Shown one piece after another: positions 11,501 to 23,142 of a DNA stretch of 64,000 nt. The DNA is from Eustoma russellianum. Lineage: Eukaryota > Streptophyta > Magnoliopsida > Gentianales > Gentianaceae. The notes beneath the pieces were generated by a model, which had not been told where the DNA came from, made no database searches, and saw only the letters and a list, made by a program, of their open reading frames with translations. Both the position numbers and the translations under genes were made by a program. Location: NCBI GenBank assembly GCA_036186865.1, contig AP025047.1, positions 22,711,447-22,775,446 of the forward strand, read 5' to 3'. Numbering within the stretch: position 1 is the first letter of the stretch; the number at the start of each line of letters is the position of its first letter.

Positions 11501-12197
11501 GTGTGGCAGGCATGGAGTGTAGGCATTGGATCAATAACGGAGAATGATCCAAAGTGACGCGGGGCAAGTGCGTGAGCTTAACGTGTTGAAACTTCTCCAG
11601 AAACAGTGTATTGCAGAAGACCCAGTCGAGTCTGTGGTGGACCTGGCCTAAACCACGGCCACCAGCCACGTAAACCTTGTCCTGATATAAGGTAAAATAT
11701 GCCAAGAAAGATTGTCCACTACAACATTAAAATCTGAGAGAGATGATATAGTGGGATGAGAAATGCCTTGATGATCGTCCAACGATAGAAAAGTGTTAAA
11801 GTCGCCCGTAACCAACCATGGTAAAGATATATCAGTACCTAAAGAGAGCAACTCATCCCATACACTGCGATGATCAAAAATTGTATGACGCGCATACACA
11901 CATGAATGCCAATAAGTTTTGCAGGAAGCAGATAGGCGAATAAGGAAATGAGTCACCTGATCATGCATGCGTATATCTTGTACAGAAAAAAATCATCATG
12001 CCAAAAGCACCATACAAGTCACTACATACTGATAATCTGGATGAAAAACCTAGCTGTATTTTTGTTCGTTGTAATCTGAAGACTGGATGTTGTGGTTCAA
12101 TGACTGCCAAAAATTTCACAGAGTATTGTTGCAAGAGTAAACGAAGGCGAGATAAAAAGGTGCATAAACCTCTAGTATTCCATATCAACAGATGCAT
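8594..12197 (-). pseudogene. LINE C ORF2: endonuclease, RT, zf-RVT, RNase H (broken)
   Basis: The ATG at 12197 overlaps the ORF1 TAA (TAATG) and reads MHLLIWNTRGL. Endonuclease blocks lie at about 12197-11253 (LVTGDFNTF, RLDWVF). RT lies at about 11401-9295, with LDLQSSADPDGYNG, MKQGDPLSPLLF, and HVDD at about 10164-10153 where other copies have YADD. The zf-RVT block lies at 9261-8902 (CCQFCHSANASTLHLFFDC). The N-terminal half of RNase H lies at 8887-8594 (LNMDVAVG, VESLAVF, LETDCAEL); its last catalytic part is lost. Frame changes and stops at several positions make it non-functional. Confidence 0.83.
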
Positions 12198-13464
12198 TAA
12201 GATTGTTGAGAGGATAATTGTGATGCCCTAACAGAACTACAGGTAACAACTTGAAGGGGGGGACGTGAGATTTGTGAAGCCAGTCTGCGTGTGCCTTTCT
12301 TTACATGTAATGTAAATCCCTCAGCATCAGTGACTGTAGCAGGTCGCATGAGCTGCTCTAGCAAAGTCTCGTCCGGTTGAGACTGTGGGAAATGAGCCAT
12401 TTGATTAGCAATTAGGGCAGAATCTGCTTGATATTTTGTACAAAGATCAGCAGCAGGGAGGGGATCCTGTGGAGGGAGGGTAGGGAGATACACCTCAGTG
12501 TCAGAGTGACCATGCATAAGATCCTCAGTGCAAGAGGGCTGAGATGGAGCAGCCTCAGTGGCACGACCCAATAACGCAAGATTCTGTGAAGCTGAAGGCT
12601 GAATTACAGATCATGACGGTGCTGGGACTGATTCATTTACGTTAGAATCAAGAATTGGCGCTGAGACGGTTTCATTTGTAATAGGATCAAAAATAGGGAT
12701 GGTCTCAGTGATAGCAGCAGTATCCGCAGCGCTTACTAATGGCGGGGGTGGTTGTGGGTTATCTGAAGAGCCTTTTTCCTTCCAAACTTTTACTGTTAGG
12801 GCTGATTTTGGATTGTCCGTAGTAGATATCAGACAATGGCTAGTTTTGTGGCCTAAAACACAGTATGTGGAGCAAAACAACGAAACATCCTCATAAATCA
12901 CCTGTTGGAAAAACTCATGGTTTTTGCTCTGAATATGCAACTTTGTAGGTAAATCTTTTGAGACATCAATTTCAAGGCAAACACAGGCAACTGACGGACG
13001 TAAAAGTTTCTGTGTTGCAGTGTCCAAACGAATAGGTGTGCCAATCATTGAAGCAATGGCAAAAAGGGCAGCTGATTATGTAGATAAACCAGAAGAGCAG
13101 TCAATGAAATCCAAACGGGGACTATTGAGGCATCGTATCTTGGATAGAAATCATGTGTATACTTGGTGACACGCGATAGCCAAGAATGTTCCATGTACGA
13201 CGACAAAAACAACGGGTGTAGTCACGTTCATGATCAAAACAAACCTGTAAAGCCAATCCAATCGAAAACTTTCTTCAATGCATTCATGGATGGCCTGCCA
13301 TGCCATAAAGATCCGACGAGGGTGTGTTGGAATGGTGCGATCAAGGAATCCACTCCCGCTTCGGAGAAGTGGATGGAGGGGCAACCTTTGTAGCGGGACG
13401 GTTGTTTCGGCTGTACTATAGGCGGAGAATTTCCCTGGATAATGTCATCAAAGGAGATAGGCAC
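12197..13464 (-). pseudogene. LINE C ORF1 (broken)
   Basis: The N-terminal part of the DUF4283-like region is at 13464-13234 (RYKGCPSIHF, GSLWHGRPSMN). The later part is at 13048-12611 (MIGTPIRLDTATQ, LEIDVSKDLP). The region between is in other frames with stops. The zinc knuckle is damaged: the second cysteine is tyrosine and the next residue is cysteine (CSTYCVLGHKTSHC). The acidic C-terminal part (12571-12197) ends in TAA at 12199-12197, sharing its last base with the ORF2 ATG. Confidence 0.8.
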
Positions 13465-13513
13465 CGAGGGGACCGCCGGCGGTGGTGGCTAGACATTGAA
13501 GAAGATATGCAAA

Positions 13514-13543
13514 GATATATATAGACACACACACACACATATG
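13514..13543. repeat. TA/CA microsatellite at the 5' flank of LINE C
   Basis: A short (TA)n(CA)n tract follows the 5' end of LINE C. It may belong to the adjoining LTR fragment, whose relatives contain long (TA)n tracts. Confidence 0.8.
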
Positions 13544-13549
13544 CAATGA

Positions 13550-15700
13550 TGGCCATTTGGCCGAACATACATATATATACACATTTATATTTTCCCTTTT
13601 TATGAAGTACACTTCTTTATTCTATGTTTTACTCTTATCACCATTTCTTTTTATATCAAACATATTTATACTTATAACATGTCATAGGTTTTATTCTTCC
13701 ACTTTCTTTTTACTGTTTGGCCGAATACACACATGTATATATATATATATATATATCACCTAAATCCTTTTCTTTTTTGCCTCTTTTACTTATATCATGA
13801 TTTGAACCTTTATACCAACTATATACATATTGGTTTCCATCAACATAAAGTCCTGTAATAGCATCATAAAACACATAACATAAAAGATGACGGAACCATA
13901 AAGAAAATAAATCAAGTAGGCTAAAAACGCTATTTGGCCGTGGTCAAATACACACATATACATATGAAGATCATCAAGAAACCTCGTTTATGAACTAGAA
14001 TCTTATACATGAATATGATTGCCTTATAACATGCTAAATCAAGACACAAAAGTTCATAAAAACCGAAATAATAAATAAAGGCATAAGTGATGATCTTCAT
14101 AAAAAAACATATGAATATGTGCATAAAAATGTCTCCTTGGTACACATTTTCTAACATATCATTTATCTTCATTTTCTTTCTTTAACTTTTATATACCTCA
14201 CATGAGAGTGTTCATCTCGTTTTATTTACACACATATATCCATTTCATTCAAAATGGTTGTGTATGTATGTACACATATCATCATACTTACACCATTTAT
14301 GAACATAGATTTCACATATTCTTGATACTAAAACATTGAACATACATCATAGATGATCCAACTTTATATAGACATAAATACTTAGATCTTCAGAAATCCA
14401 TGAAGGATGTAAGAAGAGTACTTTTCTTCATCACTTAACCTTAGAATGAAAGAGAAGATTTCTTCACTTGCTTGAAGAAAACCTTCTCCTTCTTCCTTGT
14501 AGGGGCTCACTATTTTGATACAAAATGGAGGAGTTAGTGTACAACTGATGGAAATAGATAAATGGAAGAAATATAACATATCTTACATGAAGTTCTTACC
14601 TTGCTAAAGATTGGTTTTCAACCCCTAAGCATTTGGCCATTTTCCTTGAAATGAAGGAAGATGTTGTAGTTATTGTTTTGGATGTGTGTATGAGATGAAG
14701 AGAAGAAAATTACTCTTTGTCCTTGCCTTGGTACCTCTCGGCCATATGGAGAAAAATGGGGTTTGGAAGACTCTTTCTTGCTTGAGAAAGAAAGAGAGCG
14801 TAAGAAGATGGAGTGTAGGAGGTTTAATATGTTAAAGAATGAAAATGAGAGGGAGAGGGGGAGTGAACATTGGAGAGTGGTAGGGGTGGGAGGAAGCATT
14901 TCATGAAGTCTTGAAAGGTTATGAAGAAAGAAGGATGGAGACTTGTCTTGAAGGTGGTATTGTAAGATGAAAAGAAGAGATTTTGTCTTCCCTTTTCCTT
15001 TGGTAACTTTTGGCCATGATGAGTAAGATGGAGATTGGACGAGTTTATTTTCATCTTGGAGGGACAAGAAAAGATGTAGGCAGATGAAAACTGTGCTAAG
15101 TGTGAAGAAAGAAAGAAAGAAAGAGAGAGTTTTTCTCTCTTTCACGGAGGGGGACGGTTTGAGGGTTGCTTTGTTGGGTGGAAGACTTCATCATGAAGTC
15201 TTAAAAGGTTGATGGATGGACATGGAAGAAGTTAGAGAGTGGTTGGTTGTCTTGTAAGGCAAATGAGTGAAGAAATAGTGAAGGAGAAGAAATATCTTCT
15301 TCCTTGAAGAGAAGGGGCGGTCAAATAGAGTGAATGGGAGTGGGTTTGAGCTGAATGAAAGATGTAAAAAATGTAAGAAAAGGTGTAAAAAGTTGGAAGA
15401 AATAATGATGGTGGTTGAAGATGTAAGAAGGTGGAGTGTGGGAGAAAAATTCTTTTCTCTTTTCTTGTTTCATGTGGCCGGTTACAAGGATGTAAGAGGG
15501 AGTGGTTGGTGATTTTTTGGGTTGTAAGAAAAAGGTGTAGGAAGTGTGTAAGATGGTGTAAGTTTTTGGGTAGTAGAAAATGATGTATAATTAGTTGAAG
15601 AAGACAAAAATTTGTCTTCTATCCAAATGGTGTAGTGTACGAAAATTTGGAGTAGTGGGAGTGGATAGAATAAGACAAAATACTATCATTTAATTCGTAC
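13550..15700 (-). repeat. Decayed LTR fragment related to the LTRs of gypsy element F2
   Basis: No coding sequence is visible here. The stretch shares ordered short blocks with both F2 LTRs: a TGGCCGAA box beside TA-rich sequence, GATGATCCAACTTT (near 14352), CCATGAAGGAT (near 14398), AGTTCTTACCTTG (near 14591) and purine-rich text with GGCCGG-like boxes. The order matches F2 in the minus orientation. AGTTCTTACCTTG is the complement of the donor-like CAAG/GTAAGAACT discussed for F2. The outer LTR ends are not recognisable. It separates the 5' ends of LINEs C and D, which point away from each other. Confidence 0.65.
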
Positions 15701-15793
15701 ACAATTTTGTACACTTGTTATTTTGTTGAAGTATTTTTCTAACCACAATTTCTTCTTCCTTTCCTTACCCTAGTTGGCGCCATATAAAGAAAA

Positions 15794-15794
15794 T

Positions 15795-15862
<68 letters not shown>

Positions 15863-15863
15863 T
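15794..15863. repeat. Microsatellite (TACA)n(CA)n(TA)n at the 5' flank of LINE D
   Basis: A compound tract lies immediately upstream of the LINE D leader. The same kind of tract adjoins the 5' ends of LINEs A and C. Confidence 0.95.
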
Positions 15864-16038
15864 CATTTTCCTTTTTCGATTGATTTTTCCTGGAGATGAA
15901 GACAGCGGCGGCGATGCTAGGCGATCGTTATGGAACCTCCCACTGATCATCGTTGTAGAGTTCTTTTTCACTTTTTCCGCCATCCATTTTCAGGTACTAT
16001 TATAATTTATTTTACATACATTGCTCAATCATATACGC

Positions 16039-17504
16039 ATGAGTGATCAGCCGTTAGGGCTGCCGCCAGCCCTGAAAAAACCGAGTTTTGCGGAAATCGT
16101 TGCTCCTAAAGCCGTGACTATCCCGGAGTATCCACGATCTATACAGAGGTATAAAGGATTGCCATCCATTACATTCAATGTGGATGAGGTATTAACTTAT
16201 TCGCAGCCTTATCGTTTTTCTTTAATTGGTTCCTTTTGGAATGGCCCCCCTGCCATGAAGCAACTGAATGTTTCTTTTGAGCGTATTGGTTTTAAAACAA
16301 CACCAAAGATTGGTTATATGGATGCACAACATATTCTCATTACGTTTCACAATGAGGATGATTATCAACAATGCTTTTTGTGGCGTACATGGATGTTGCA
16401 TAGATTTCACATGAGGGTGACGAAGTGGACGCCAGATTTTGATCCAAGCTATGACACACCCATTGTTCCAGTCTGGGTAACCATTACAGGACTGCCTCTA
16501 TTTTTGCATAACCGCACAGCCTTATGGGATGTAGCACATATGATTGGAACGCCATTGCATACGGATTCAACAACTTTATAAGGAATTAGGCCATCAGTGG
16601 TTCACCTCTGCATAGAGGTTGATATATCTAAACCTCGTCCAACCAGATTACATATCTAAGGGGGTCAATATGAGTTTTATCCAACAGTTGAATATGAGGA
16701 TATGCCAGAGTTCTGTACAAATTGCAGGATGTTGGGACATTTATCGTCAAACTGCAAGGGGACTGACTCAGCTAAACACGTTACAGAAGTCAATAAGAAA
16801 GTTCCCACAGAGGATGCTCAAAACACCATAACAAAAATCAAACATGGACACCTAAGAAGCCGCCTAAACCACCAGTCCAAATATTAAATCGTCCTTCTAA
16901 CGTTGCTCAAGCCATCGCGACAGATAATCTACAACTGGGAATCACAGAAACTTCTGATGTCCCTAAGATCATTCAAACTGCAGAAGCTGTCCCCACTTCT
17001 GATGCCTCACAAGATATAGTAGTCCCAGCTGATGATATATTGTCTGTTCCAATAAATGTTTCTGCCACTCAGGATTTATCCAAGTTGGGTCGTTCTAAGG
17101 AAACTGCAAATGTAGAGCAAGATGATATTCTAGTAGCCAACGTTTCAGACTCCGAAGCCATGCAGAAGGATAGATTAGATCGATTTAATAGCTTCATGGC
17201 AGAGCTTTCACCAGATGATCACCTATATGTGCAAACAGTAAATGACCAAATCTACATGACGGTACATAATGCTTGGCAACAAGATTTAACTAAATCATTA
17301 ACAGATGTGGATCACAGTTTGCAGGATGCTACACATGACAATGACCAAGAGATAGAACTCATAGCTTAGCTTGATACACAACCTGTTACAGTTCGATGTC
17401 AGCGTCGACCAAAGCATGCAATGCCTCCACCGCCTCCAACATCAATTGTAACTCGCTCAAATTCTCATGAAGCTTCAAGCTCTAGTACTCAAGTTTCCCA
17501 ATGA
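16039..17504 (+). pseudogene. LINE D ORF1 (two stops and a frameshift)
   Basis: The start MSDQPLGLP at 16039 is chosen by comparison with LINE A. DUF4283-like motifs are well preserved (RYKGLPSITF, GSFWNGPPAMKQ, TKWTPDFDP, VWVTITGLPLFL). The knuckle CTNCRMLGHLSSNC is a complete CX2CX4HX4C. In-frame stops occur at 16579-16581 and shortly before 16660, and a frame change occurs between about 16887 and 17040. The acidic tail continues to TGA at 17502-17504, overlapping the ORF2 ATG at 17501-17503. Confidence 0.83.
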
Positions 17505-19252
17505 ATTGTTTATTCTAGAATGTTGGGGATCTAAGAACCTCATTGCTTCATCTCAAGCGGTTGGTTAAAAAGCATAAGATTCAGCTATTGGTGGTAATAG
17601 AACAAAAACAGCCAGCAACCAAGTTGATACGCCAACAACTAAAGCTATCTTTCACACATTCTTTAGCTACATGCCGTGATAAGATTTGGGTATTTTTGCA
17701 TAACTCAATCATAAAATTAGAAGATGTGTGTCATGGTGAGTAGGTTAGTCTATTACAATTTCGTTATGCTACCATAGGACATTAGATTTCTATTAGTCCA
17801 GTATATGGTTTACATACAGTGATGGATCGAAGGCGTATGTGGCTTCAAATACAATGATATACCCAACAGGCACATCCACTATGGTTGATTGGTGGAGACT
17901 TTAACACATATATGTCTGTTGAGGAACACCATGGTAATTCTATGCCAAATTTGAACTCACCAGATGAATTTGTGGATTGTGTCAGACAATGTTCTTTAGT
18001 TGATTTACCTTATGAAGGAACGCCATATACGTGGGTCAGTGGCCATGGATTGGGTATTTTTAAAAGGCGACTAGATCGTATTTTGTGCTCTCAAACTTTT
18101 TATAGTCGCTTTCCCATATTAAAGGTCAAGCATTTATCAAGAATTACTTCAGATCATGTACCATTACTCTTCTCTAATACTATACAGACTGATGCAACAC
18201 CAAGATCCTTTCGTTTCTTGAATGCCTGGGCAAAACACGCAAATTTTTTGCCGTATGTTACGACGCAATAGGCCACTTATCCAACAATTTGTGGCATGAG
18301 AGGAATATATGATAAACTGCAGCATTTAAAACGGGATTTACTGCATTGGAATAAACATATCTTTGGGAACATCTTTGATCAATTAGAAGCAGCAAAGGAA
18401 AATATTAAATGACTGAAAGCATTGTACGAACAACATCCAACTTCAGAGAATAGAATACAATATCAGCAAATGAAGGCGGAATATCTTAAGGCCTCAAAAT
18501 ATGAATTGCTCTTCTGGGAACAAAAAGCGCGAAGTAAATGGCTCACACATGAGGATGCAAATACTGCTTATTTTTCATAATCTTGTTAAAAATAGGCAAC
18601 AGAGGCAATCTATCCAGGAAATAAAGACCACTACTGGAGATTTATGTCAAACACAGGACGCCATCCAAACTGAAGCAATTTCTTTCTACTCACAATTATT
18701 TAAGGCAGAACACGTTGAGGAGCCTATTGATCTACTGCATCATGTTCCACTCTTGGTGAGTCAAGATATGAACAACTCGTTAACACATTTGCCCACAATG
18801 GAGGAGGTTAAAACAACAGTTTGGTCCCTTGATCCACAAAGTGCAGCAGGACCGGATGGTTATAATGGTTATTTCTTTTGACATTGTCGGGATATAGTTT
18901 GTCAGGATGTCCACAAAGCAATCCAAGAATTTTTCATGGTATTTCGTATTCCAAAGGCCATGGGAAGTACTCTTATAACACTTATACCGAAGACTCAGTC
19001 TCCCACCATGTTTGCAGAATTCCGCCCTATCTCTTTATCTAATTTTATGGAAAAGATTGGAACACGTATTTTAACCACAAAACTTTCAGGCATGTTACCA
19101 CAAATAATCTCAACGGTGCAGGCAGGATTCATGAAAGGGCAGGATATTACATAGCATGTATTGATTGCACATAAAATGACTCATATACTGGACAAGAAGA
19201 TATGAGGGCATAATATTATGATTAAGCTAGACATGATGAAGGCTTTTGATAG
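17501..19252 (+). pseudogene. LINE D ORF2: endonuclease and N-terminal RT, truncated
   Basis: ORF2 begins MNCLF, then a TAG stands where the related copies have tryptophan. Endonuclease motifs follow: IGGDFNTYM near 17883, RRLDRIL near 18065, and SDHVPLLF near 18150. RT motifs include LDPQSAAGPDGYNGYFF near 18830, LITLIPKTQSP near 18970 and the KAFDS start of the next RT block at 19240. The catalytic YADD block is absent because the copy ends at 19252. Several in-frame stops are present. Confidence 0.82.
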
Positions 19253-22200
19253 TGTTGTAACCCATTAAGAGAATCCTTCTTGTACCTAAGGTTGAGTTAG
19301 TGAACATGTGACAATATACGCTTGCACTTGAAATTGATTAAGTCAATGATCATTATGAGTACATCATGTAGAGTACTATGTGCATTACAAGAAGGGATCC
19401 AAGTCCCTCCATGGCCTTTTAGGGTGCGGCCCCTAGCCAAGAAAGGCTATTTCTTACATCACAATTTAAGAAACAAATAATGGAATATGTATTTTTTTAG
19501 AAAAGAAAAATAGGGGGGAAACAAAAGATTTATTAGGGCTTAGTTGGGGTCATTAAAGACCCCAACCGCTGGGTGGTTTAAGAGGGGAGGGGGGAGGTTA
19601 ATTAAGAAAAGGGTTGCTAGAATTAATGGGAGATAACCTAACTAGACCTAAAAGAAACTAGGGTTAGTCAAAAGTAACTATGATTAGCATAAAGTAACCG
19701 GATAGAAGTAAAACAACCTTGGTTAACCAAAAGTAACCAAGGTTAAGAAACCTAATTTGAGTAGCTAAGGCAAAAAAACCCTCACCCCACCCTTATACCC
19801 AACGGCTAAACCTAGCCAAAAGAACAAGCATTCCCTCCAAAATACACTTGAGAACTCTCTAGGCTTTTCAAACATTCCAAAGAACTTCAAGTGAGCTTCT
19901 TCTCTTCCTTTCTCTTCCAACCCCATGGCCAAGAGGGCAACCAAGAAAGATTAGGTTCTTCCAAAGCTAAATGGCATTAGGTAAGTGTTCTTAGCCTCTT
20001 GAGAAGATATTTACACTTTCATGAAGATGAAACTCATGGTGTTATCTCTTTTTGCCCAAACTATGACCTTTAAAGGTCTCTAGGCTCAAGGACCTCAAGC
20101 TTTCAAGGGCTCTAGCTTAAGAAGCTTGGATACTACTCAAACTCCTTTTTGGTAAGCCACTTAGCTCTTTTTCTAAAAAGAATATTGAGTAAAAGATATA
20201 GACTAACTATGCTCCTTTCTTTCTCTCCACCACCGTGGGGATGCTTGTGTAGAGAAGAGAAAGATTTCAACTTCTTACACCTTTCCAAGAAGAGTAAGCA
20301 AAGAAGGCAAGTACACTATACTCTTTATGGTTTGGATGTGAAAGTGTGTGCATGAATGGCTAGCTGTGCTTAAGATTTAACCTTAGTTGTAAAAATAATA
20401 AGTTGGATGCCCACAACTTTCGGCCTAAGCCATTTTGGTGTGTAAGAGTGAGATCTTGTTCCAAAGATGTGTTCTTTGCGAAATACATGCATTATTATGG
20501 GCTAACCTAGGTTAGATGTGTTAAAGATACTCTCTTTTCATGATAAAAGGCTCACAGTAGGAGGGTTAAGGGAGACATGTGTGATTCTACATGAAAAATG
20601 CCAACTTAGTGAAGAAGTGGAGACAAGGTTTGTTCTTGTTGTGTGTTAAGCCTAATATGCTTGTGGTTACTTCATTTTCTTGCATGCACCGAAGTATGAG
20701 ACTGTTGGTGAAGGGTGCGTGTGTTCATCCCAAAATTGTTGCTAAGTGTGAGTGACAAAAATGTAAGCTAAGGACATTTAGTAAGAGCATATGATCACTA
20801 GAAAATTTCTGGAGCTGGACCGAAATTTTGGGCTGTAATAAGAGACCAGGAAAGGGACCTTAAGAACCTTCAATTCTGTTGATTTTTGGTATGCTATTAG
20901 TTTTATGTTGTTTTTAGATGTGAGAGTTTGAATCTTATTAAAAAGAGCCACGGTTTATTTTTAATGAAATTTCTACTGAGACTGGTCCTGCTGGAAAATG
21001 TTGCACTGGACAGAATTTAAGAAACGTGTTTGGAATCCTAACAATGGGCCTTAGAGGCGTGAAAATCCACTAATTTTTGGCATGATACTAACCTCATGAA
21101 TAAAGAAAAGGTGGCAGTTGGAATTTTGTCAAAATAAGTTGTGGTTTATTTTAATTAATTTTCTAGTAAAAAAGGGTCAAACTGAAATGTGCTGGATGGA
21201 CAGAATTGATGTAACAAGTTGTATGATCTAGAACAGGGCCTTAGGAAATCATATTTGGGCTAAATTTTGACAGGGTTCTAGCCCAATGAGTTTATTAAGA
21301 TGGAGAGTTGGAATTTCCAGAAAAAGGTTAAAGGATTGGTCACAATAAATTTTGTAATAAAATATGGTCATTCAAGAATTCAGGTTACACCGTTTCATGA
21401 AAAAAAGCAAACGAGTCCCTTATCGATATCGTAATTCCACAACGCATGCATGGCATTCACTTATGACATTTACGGAGAAGAACATGTGAACCAATGGGTC
21501 TAAAATATGCATTTCGGTAGGGAATTCCTAAAGAGAAGTAAACGCTACTAAGCTGGAAATTTCCAGCATGGCGACGAAATGTGTGCATTCGTTTACATCA
21601 TGCATTATGCCGTCGATTGCACGTTACATGTCATGCATTGCATCATCGTCACGTACATGATTTACAGCATGTCTTTTATGAGAAAGAAAGATGAAAAGCG
21701 TTTTCAAAAGATGATTTTGTTTTGCAAAGAATGATTCCCCACCGGTACCGTGTGTGAGTATGAACTTGGCCAGTATGATGACGTTACCGTTCCGAATCCA
21801 GGAATAATAGATTCGAAGGGGAGACATTAGTGCCTCAGATCCGGGAAGATAGATCTGAACGTAAGAAAGATGACGTTACCGTTCCGAATCTGGGAATAAT
21901 AGATTCGAAGGAGAGATGTTACCGCCTCAGATCCGGGAAGATAGATCTGAACGTAAGAAAGATGACGTTACCGTTCCGAATCCGGGAATAATAGATTCGA
22001 AGGGGAGACGTTACCGCCTCAGATCCGGGAAGATAGAATCTGAATACTCTATTATTTTACGACGATGATGATTTTTTTAAAGAATAGCATGAAAGTTCAT
22101 ATTTCCATTATCATCTCAATGCATCACACGAACATATGCATGCATATTACATTCATAAAGTGACACATGATATTTATGCTGTGATGGCCTCGTAGACCCT

Positions 22201-22845
22201 AAGTGAAGATTTTTATTATGTTATTCATCAATACGAGTTACGATCTTTTAATGTTATATTCTACTTTGGTGATGATTTAATTGAGTTATGATTTTGCTAT
22301 CCTAAGTGATGATCCATACCGAATATTGGACGGAGGGCAGGTATGCTTCTAAACCATAAATTTTGGGGGTTCGGTTCTTGTTCGCACTTTCCATTTAACT
22401 CATGATTATTATAGTATACTTGCTGGTGACATTGTCACTCACCCTATTTTTCTCTCTAGAGGTGGCAGGAGACAAAATAGAGTAGATCGATGACGAACCT
22501 AGGGTTCCCTGTCCGTGAGTGCACTGAAGGACGGCTAGATTTAGGAGACCGAACTTGCCAGCTTTAAGGGATGATTGGGTGATGTAATTGAGATGGAAAA
22601 ACAATTTGCCTTTGTCACTTTCAGACACATTTGATGTGGGTTGTAAACTTTAACTGGTTGTGATGTTGCTTTTAAATTGAAGTTTTAAATTCTGCCACGG
22701 TTTCGCTTATTTGTGCGCGCGTAAGCACGAAAATCCATGAAATTTTATCATGGATCGCGACGCGTATGGATGATGCCTAGTACTCTCCTTAGTGAAGTAC
22801 GGCGAGTGCACTGACTCTGGCGAGGCCGGGGTGCAGGCCGCCACA
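19253..22845 (+). repeat. F1 5' LTR
   Basis: Starts TGTTGTAACCC and ends CCGCCACA, followed after two bases by the primer site. It contains a donor-like AG/GTAAGTG at 19980-19986, also present in the 3' LTR, and three 92-bp tandem repeats (21777-22051). No gene is visible. Confidence 0.92.
21777..22051 (+). repeat. Three 92-bp tandem repeats with paired hairpins in the F1 5' LTR
   Basis: Units start at 21777, 21869 and 21961, each beginning GATGACGTTACCGTTCCG. Each contains two small hairpins: CGAATC with GATTCG, and CAGATC with GATCTG, around similar loops (CGGGAATAATA, CGGGAAGATA). The 3' LTR has only one such unit plus three other related hairpins. Confidence 0.9.
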
Positions 22846-22847
22846 GG

Positions 22848-22859
22848 TGGTATCAGAGC
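22848..22859 (+). other. F1 primer binding site (initiator tRNA-Met)
   Basis: TGGTATCAGAGC lies two bases after the LTR and matches the usual plant retrotransposon site complementary to the 3' end of initiator tRNA-Met. It would prime minus-strand DNA synthesis. Confidence 0.93.
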
Positions 22860-23142
22860 AAAGGCTCCAGATTTCGGGCAGAATGTAGAATTAAGTTATG
22901 ATTATAGTCGATCAAGTTTGATCTTAGACCTAAGAATTGATTTTAGATGAGAGTTGACCTTAGAACAAGATGACTTCGACCGAAAAATTAGGGCACGGCC
23001 CAGTGATATGCCCCAACTAATGACCTATCGTGAATTTGAATAATAATGTATGTACGCATATGTTCTTCCGATATGCCAAGTTAAATTCTGTTACTAGTTG
23101 TGACATTCCTGTATTGAATAAAGTCGACACTGCGTGTTGCAG

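Larger units (their letters stand above)
7796..13500 (-). mobile_element. LINE C (plant L1-type with RNase H), complete length but decayed
   Basis: The minus strand runs from a GC-rich 5' leader near 13500 through ORF1 (13464-12197), ORF2 (12197 to about 8590) and a 3' region of about 800 bp ending at the conserved motif 7817-7801. Domain content matches LINE B and LINE A. It has more frameshifts than LINE A. Its 3' end abuts the truncated 5' end of LINE B, and its 5' end lies beside a TA/CA microsatellite (13514-13543). Confidence 0.88.
15865..19252 (+). mobile_element. LINE D (plant L1-type), 3' part missing at the F1 boundary
   Basis: The plus strand carries a GC-rich leader (about 15865-16038), ORF1 (16039-17504) and ORF2 (17501 onward). 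The sequence stops in the RT domain after the codons for KAFDS, at 19252, where the LTR of gypsy element F1 begins. LINE sequence does not resume on the far side of F1 (31453). The element is related to LINEs A-C: the ORF1 start MSD, the DUF4283 core and the knuckle are shared. Confidence 0.88.

Noticed and set aside
14618..15145. 175-codon open frame on the minus strand, F- and S-rich
   Set aside because: Lies in the purine-rich part of a decayed LTR; composition explains the lack of stops, and no equivalent frame exists in the F2 LTRs.
21777..22051. CRISPR-like direct repeats
   Set aside because: Plant LTR context, contiguous 92-bp units without unique spacers and no cas genes.
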